A DNA stretch of 6,910 nucleotides, taken from assembly GCA_005792225.1 (NCBI GenBank), contig SXSP01000449.1:1-6910 (forward strand). The letters are read 5' to 3'. The stretch's first letter is position 1. The number at the start of each line of letters is the position of its first letter. Position numbers and translations under genes: made by a program. This document shows positions 4,794-6,910 of the stretch, piece after piece. Under the pieces are notes generated by a model. That model made no database searches and was not told where the DNA came from. It saw only the letters and a program-made list of their open reading frames with translations. Source of the DNA: Bdellovibrionales bacterium. GTDB taxonomy: Bacteria; Bdellovibrionota; Bdellovibrionia; Bdellovibrionales; JAMPXM01.

Positions 4794-6248
4794 TTACCTT
4801 GAAAGTTGAATGAGCCCTTGGACGATACCCGCGAGCGGCTCCTCGTGAGCGGACGAAATCTCGGCGGCGCGAACAAAGTCATCCGAAACGGGCGCCTGGC
4901 CGTTCCAGGTGTCGCGGAGGCCGGTGCGCTTTTCGCCGATTGAGCGCGCATTGAAGCCCGCCTCGACCGCCCAGATGAAGTCCGGATGTTTATTCGAGTA
5001 CCATTCGCCGCCGATGATCTGGTGTCCCGCATCGAGCTCCAGATCGTAAATATACCGAACCGTTTTCAGAACGGCCCGATCAGCGCCCGTTCCCGTATGC
5101 GGCTGGATCTCGTTCACGTAAGTGATATCGAGGGCGATGCCGACCACGTATTTCGCCTTGGCGGAGCGGTACTTCTTAAACTTATCGAGTTTGAATTTTT
5201 CCTTCTCCACGATCGAGCCGAAAAGGCTATCCGAAACCTTAAGCGTCTGCGGATTAAAGTAGCTATATTTATAACCGTAAATGGGTTGGTTCCAGACTTC
5301 CGTATCGTAGGTGGCGTCCATCACGAAGCTCTCTCGACCCACGCCGATGCGATTGACGAGCGTCAAATGCCAAGTACCCGGATTCGTATTGAAGCACTCC
5401 GGATCAATGACGCGGCCCATGTCGTCTTCTTTGGGCTTTGGCTTCACGCACTTCTTCCCGATGAAGATGACATCTGGAATCGTATCCGCCCAGAGAGAAC
5501 TCGCCAGAGCCTTGATGTCGGCGGGTAAGAACGTGATCATACGCCCGCTGCGCGCGGGAACGGTCACGGCCTTTCTCGGTTGATGCTCAAGGTAAGCCGC
5601 CGGAGCCCACCCGTGGCAGAGCCCGTACCACTTGGGAACATCGGGCTTCGTCTTTACGACTTCGAGTCCGCGCGCCCAGTTCTCTTTTGTCAGAGTGAAG
5701 TTCGCGTCGCCAACGAGAATGTCGTATTTCTCCGCGGGCGAGAGCTGCTCATCAGGGAGAGTTTCCGCCGGCCGCGCTTCGTAGGAGCTGTAGTTGGTCT
5801 TGAAATCTTTCCCGGGGAAAGCGGGATCGTTGTAGCGCCAGGAGAGCGCGCCGTTTCGCGTGGGCCAGTAACTTCCCGACCAGGGCTTCTCATCGAGATA
5901 GCTTTTTTTAAGACCCTTCTTTTCCATTTCGGTGAGCCTGCGTTCAGCGCGAATGCCGGCCAAAAGATCGTCGGGCCTTTCGGAGTCCGGTATCTCTGAC
6001 CAAAGATTCGATCGCGAGCGCGAGAGCAGCTCTCGTCTCGCGTCTCCTTTTTCTTCGACGCTCACGTCTTTCGACTGAGTTGCGAGTTCGCCGCCCTCAC
6101 TCCATTTCGGGAGTCGATCATTCATGACACGAGATGGATTTTCGTGAAACCGTCTGAGGTAGTCCTCGACATCAACGGGGTTGTCGGCTCGAGAGACGAG
6201 CGGCAGAAGAAGAAGCAAAACGAGCAAGCGCAAGACGGTGAGTTTCAT
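4794..6248 (-). CDS. Secreted transglutaminase-elicitor-like protein
   Basis: The protein has 484 residues with a Sec signal peptide (MKLTVLRLLVLLLLL core, cleavage after SRA, residue 21) and no lipobox. After a charged N-terminal region (22-115) comes KPWSGSYWPTRNG (121-133), then WYGLCHGWAPAA with candidate nucleophile Cys211, TWHLTLVN with His294, and FVMDATYDTEVWNQPIYGYK with Asp311 or Asp315. The order Cys-His-Asp and the EVWNQP-YGY block fit the transglutaminase-elicitor family (Pfam TGase_elicitor, MEROPS-type M81), known from the Phytophthora Pep-13 cell-wall transglutaminase and from some Gram-negative bacteria. Such enzymes crosslink Gln to Lys residues; the natural bacterial substrate is unknown. 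Cys267 and Cys285 flank a short insert and could form a disulfide. The start ATG (6246-6248) has GGAGG 8 nt upstream; a GTG five codons earlier would place that site inside the gene. Probable first gene of an operon with the downstream lipoprotein. Confidence 0.75.
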   Translation of the reverse strand: MKLTVLRLLVLLLLLPLVSRADNPVDVEDYLRRFHENPSRVMNDRLPKWSEGGELATQSKDVSVEEKGDARRELLSRSRSNLWSEIPDSERPDDLLAGIRAERRLTEMEKKGLKKSYLDEKPWSGSYWPTRNGALSWRYNDPAFPGKDFKTNYSSYEARPAETLPDEQLSPAEKYDILVGDANFTLTKENWARGLEVVKTKPDVPKWYGLCHGWAPAAYLEHQPRKAVTVPARSGRMITFLPADIKALASSLWADTIPDVIFIGKKCVKPKPKEDDMGRVIDPECFNTNPGTWHLTLVNRIGVGRESFVMDATYDTEVWNQPIYGYKYSYFNPQTLKVSDSLFGSIVEKEKFKLDKFKKYRSAKAKYVVGIALDITYVNEIQPHTGTGADRAVLKTVRYIYDLELDAGHQIIGGEWYSNKHPDFIWAVEAGFNARSIGEKRTGLRDTWNGQAPVSDDFVRAAEISSAHEEPLAGIVQGLIQLSR

Positions 6249-6472
6249 CCTTTGGCCCTCCACTGGACAAAGACTTAGCTACTCAACCACAGACAAGGCA
6301 AAATCCAAACACTTGCTTAGGGAAAACACGTTCGCTCACGCGAACTTCTCAAATTGAGCGGCGAAGTGTGACAGAAAATCATTGAACTCATCACGACAGT
6401 GTCATGCAGGCACTGCCGAGATGTTGCATAAACTCCCTTCTCTCTCATCAGTTCTCTGGTTATGGTGTCGGA
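6249..6472. promoter_or_regulatory. Divergent control region between the transglutaminase-like and LysR genes
   Basis: This 224-nt gap must hold both promoters. Several short inverted repeats are visible: GTTCGC-tcac-GCGAAC (6330-6345), CTCAA-a-TTGAG (6348-6358), GACA-g-TGTC (6395-6403) and GGCA-c-TGCC (6409-6417), the last two with centres 14 nt apart. Repeated dyads in a divergent gap are typical of LysR operators, although the classic T-N11-A form was not clearly assigned. The 6330-6345 stem read on the minus strand has a GTGA loop and is followed by GTGTTTT, so it could also act as a weak attenuator. No confident -35/-10 pair was found on either strand. Confidence 0.45.
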
Positions 6473-6910
6473 ATGCAATCGACATCGCAGACGCTCTCCT
6501 CGCTTCATCTCGACGCCTTCGTGGCGCTCGCGCAAACGCAAAACTTTACGCGGGCCGCGCGCAAACTCCACATCACGCAGTCGGCGCTCTCGCAGAGGAT
6601 CCTGAACCTCGAAGAAGAGTTGGGATGCGCGCTCTTCTTACGAAGTCGCGCCGGCGTCACGCTCACGGAAACCGCTCGCGACTTGCTCCGATACTGTCAG
6701 ACGAAGATGGCACTCGAAGAGGAATTTCTCTCGAAATTGAAATCGAAGTCCTCTCAAGAACTTGTCGGCATCGTGCGCATCGCGGGCTTTTCTTCCGTGA
6801 TGAGATCCGTGATTTTGCCCGCACTCTCCGGTCTCTTCGCAAAGTTTCCGAATCTGCAGTTGCAAATGAGGACGGCTGAACTCTACGAACTGCCGCGGAT
6901 CCTCAAAGTC
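6473..6910 (+). CDS. LysR-family transcriptional regulator, N-terminal part
   Basis: The first 146 codons are present and the gene continues past the right edge. Residues about 11-70 form the LysR winged helix-turn-helix: LHLDAFVALAQTQNFTRAAR, then KLHITQSALSQRILNLEEEL as the recognition helix region, then GCALFLRSRAGVTLTETA. A linker helix (about 71-93) follows, and the effector-binding domain begins at about residue 97 (LVGIVRIAGFSSVMRSVILP). LysR proteins bind DNA as dimers or tetramers and respond to small molecules through the second domain. The N-terminal pattern resembles the ArgP branch, but this is only an impression. ATG 6473 is the only sensible start; the ribosome site is weak, and a -10-like TATGGT (6461-6466) would start the message close to the ATG. 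It is divergent from the transglutaminase-like gene and is its likely regulator. Confidence 0.88.
   Translation, partial: MQSTSQTLSSLHLDAFVALAQTQNFTRAARKLHITQSALSQRILNLEEELGCALFLRSRAGVTLTETARDLLRYCQTKMALEEEFLSKLKSKSSQELVGIVRIAGFSSVMRSVILPALSGLFAKFPNLQLQMRTAELYELPRILKV

Noticed and set aside
4986..5528. Plus-strand 180-codon open frame
   Set aside because: It is antisense to the transglutaminase-like gene, which has a signal peptide, a ribosome site and catalytic motifs; the antisense peptide has none.
6382..6879. Plus-strand 165-codon open frame in another frame of the LysR region
   Set aside because: The LysR helix-turn-helix is clear in the frame starting at 6473; this frame gives an Arg-rich peptide without domains.

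Overview
This 6.9 kb window looks like ordinary chromosome of a Gram-negative, double-membrane bacterium, most likely a Bdellovibrio-like member of the Bdellovibrionota. Seen in the sequence are an outer-membrane beta-barrel ending in Phe, two lipoproteins, and an envelope-rich gene set. The taxonomic guess rests mainly on one lipoprotein signal (LFQNCGQGF around the lipid-modified Cys), which I associate from memory with Bdellovibrio relatives. It is an inference, not a measured assignment.

Layout, left to right. On the minus strand are the first 37 codons of a MotA/TolQ/ExbB-type proton-channel protein (1-111), which runs off the left edge, and a small outer-membrane beta-barrel protein (369-866). 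On the plus strand are a complete tRNA-Ala(GGC) gene with encoded CCA (994-1069), a decayed copy of its 3' half 78-80 nt downstream (1111-1149), and a lipoprotein carrying an SMP-30/gluconolactonase beta-propeller on a proline-rich stalk (1245-2297). Converging on it from the right is a minus-strand block: a transglutaminase-elicitor-like secreted enzyme (4794-6248), a lipoprotein with a 7-unit PTA[A/V] tail (3705-4763) and a 12-TM MFS transporter (2310-3551). A LysR-family regulator (6473-6910, running off the right edge) is divergent from this block.

How the genes may work together. The transglutaminase-like gene and the repeat-tailed lipoprotein are 30 nt apart, in the same direction, with a strong ribosome site between them, so they very probably form an operon of two exported proteins. 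The LysR gene faces away from this operon across a 224-nt gap rich in short inverted repeats, the usual geometry for a LysR regulator controlling its divergent neighbour. The MFS gene follows after a 153-nt gap whose RNA can fold into two GC-rich hairpins plus a small one over the ribosome site, so it may be controlled separately. The most interesting points are the unstudied transglutaminase/lipoprotein pair, the decayed tRNA-Ala copy, a likely leaderless GTG-start mRNA for the lactonase-like lipoprotein, and the structured MFS leader. No CRISPR array, transposase, phage gene or recognisable defence system is visible.
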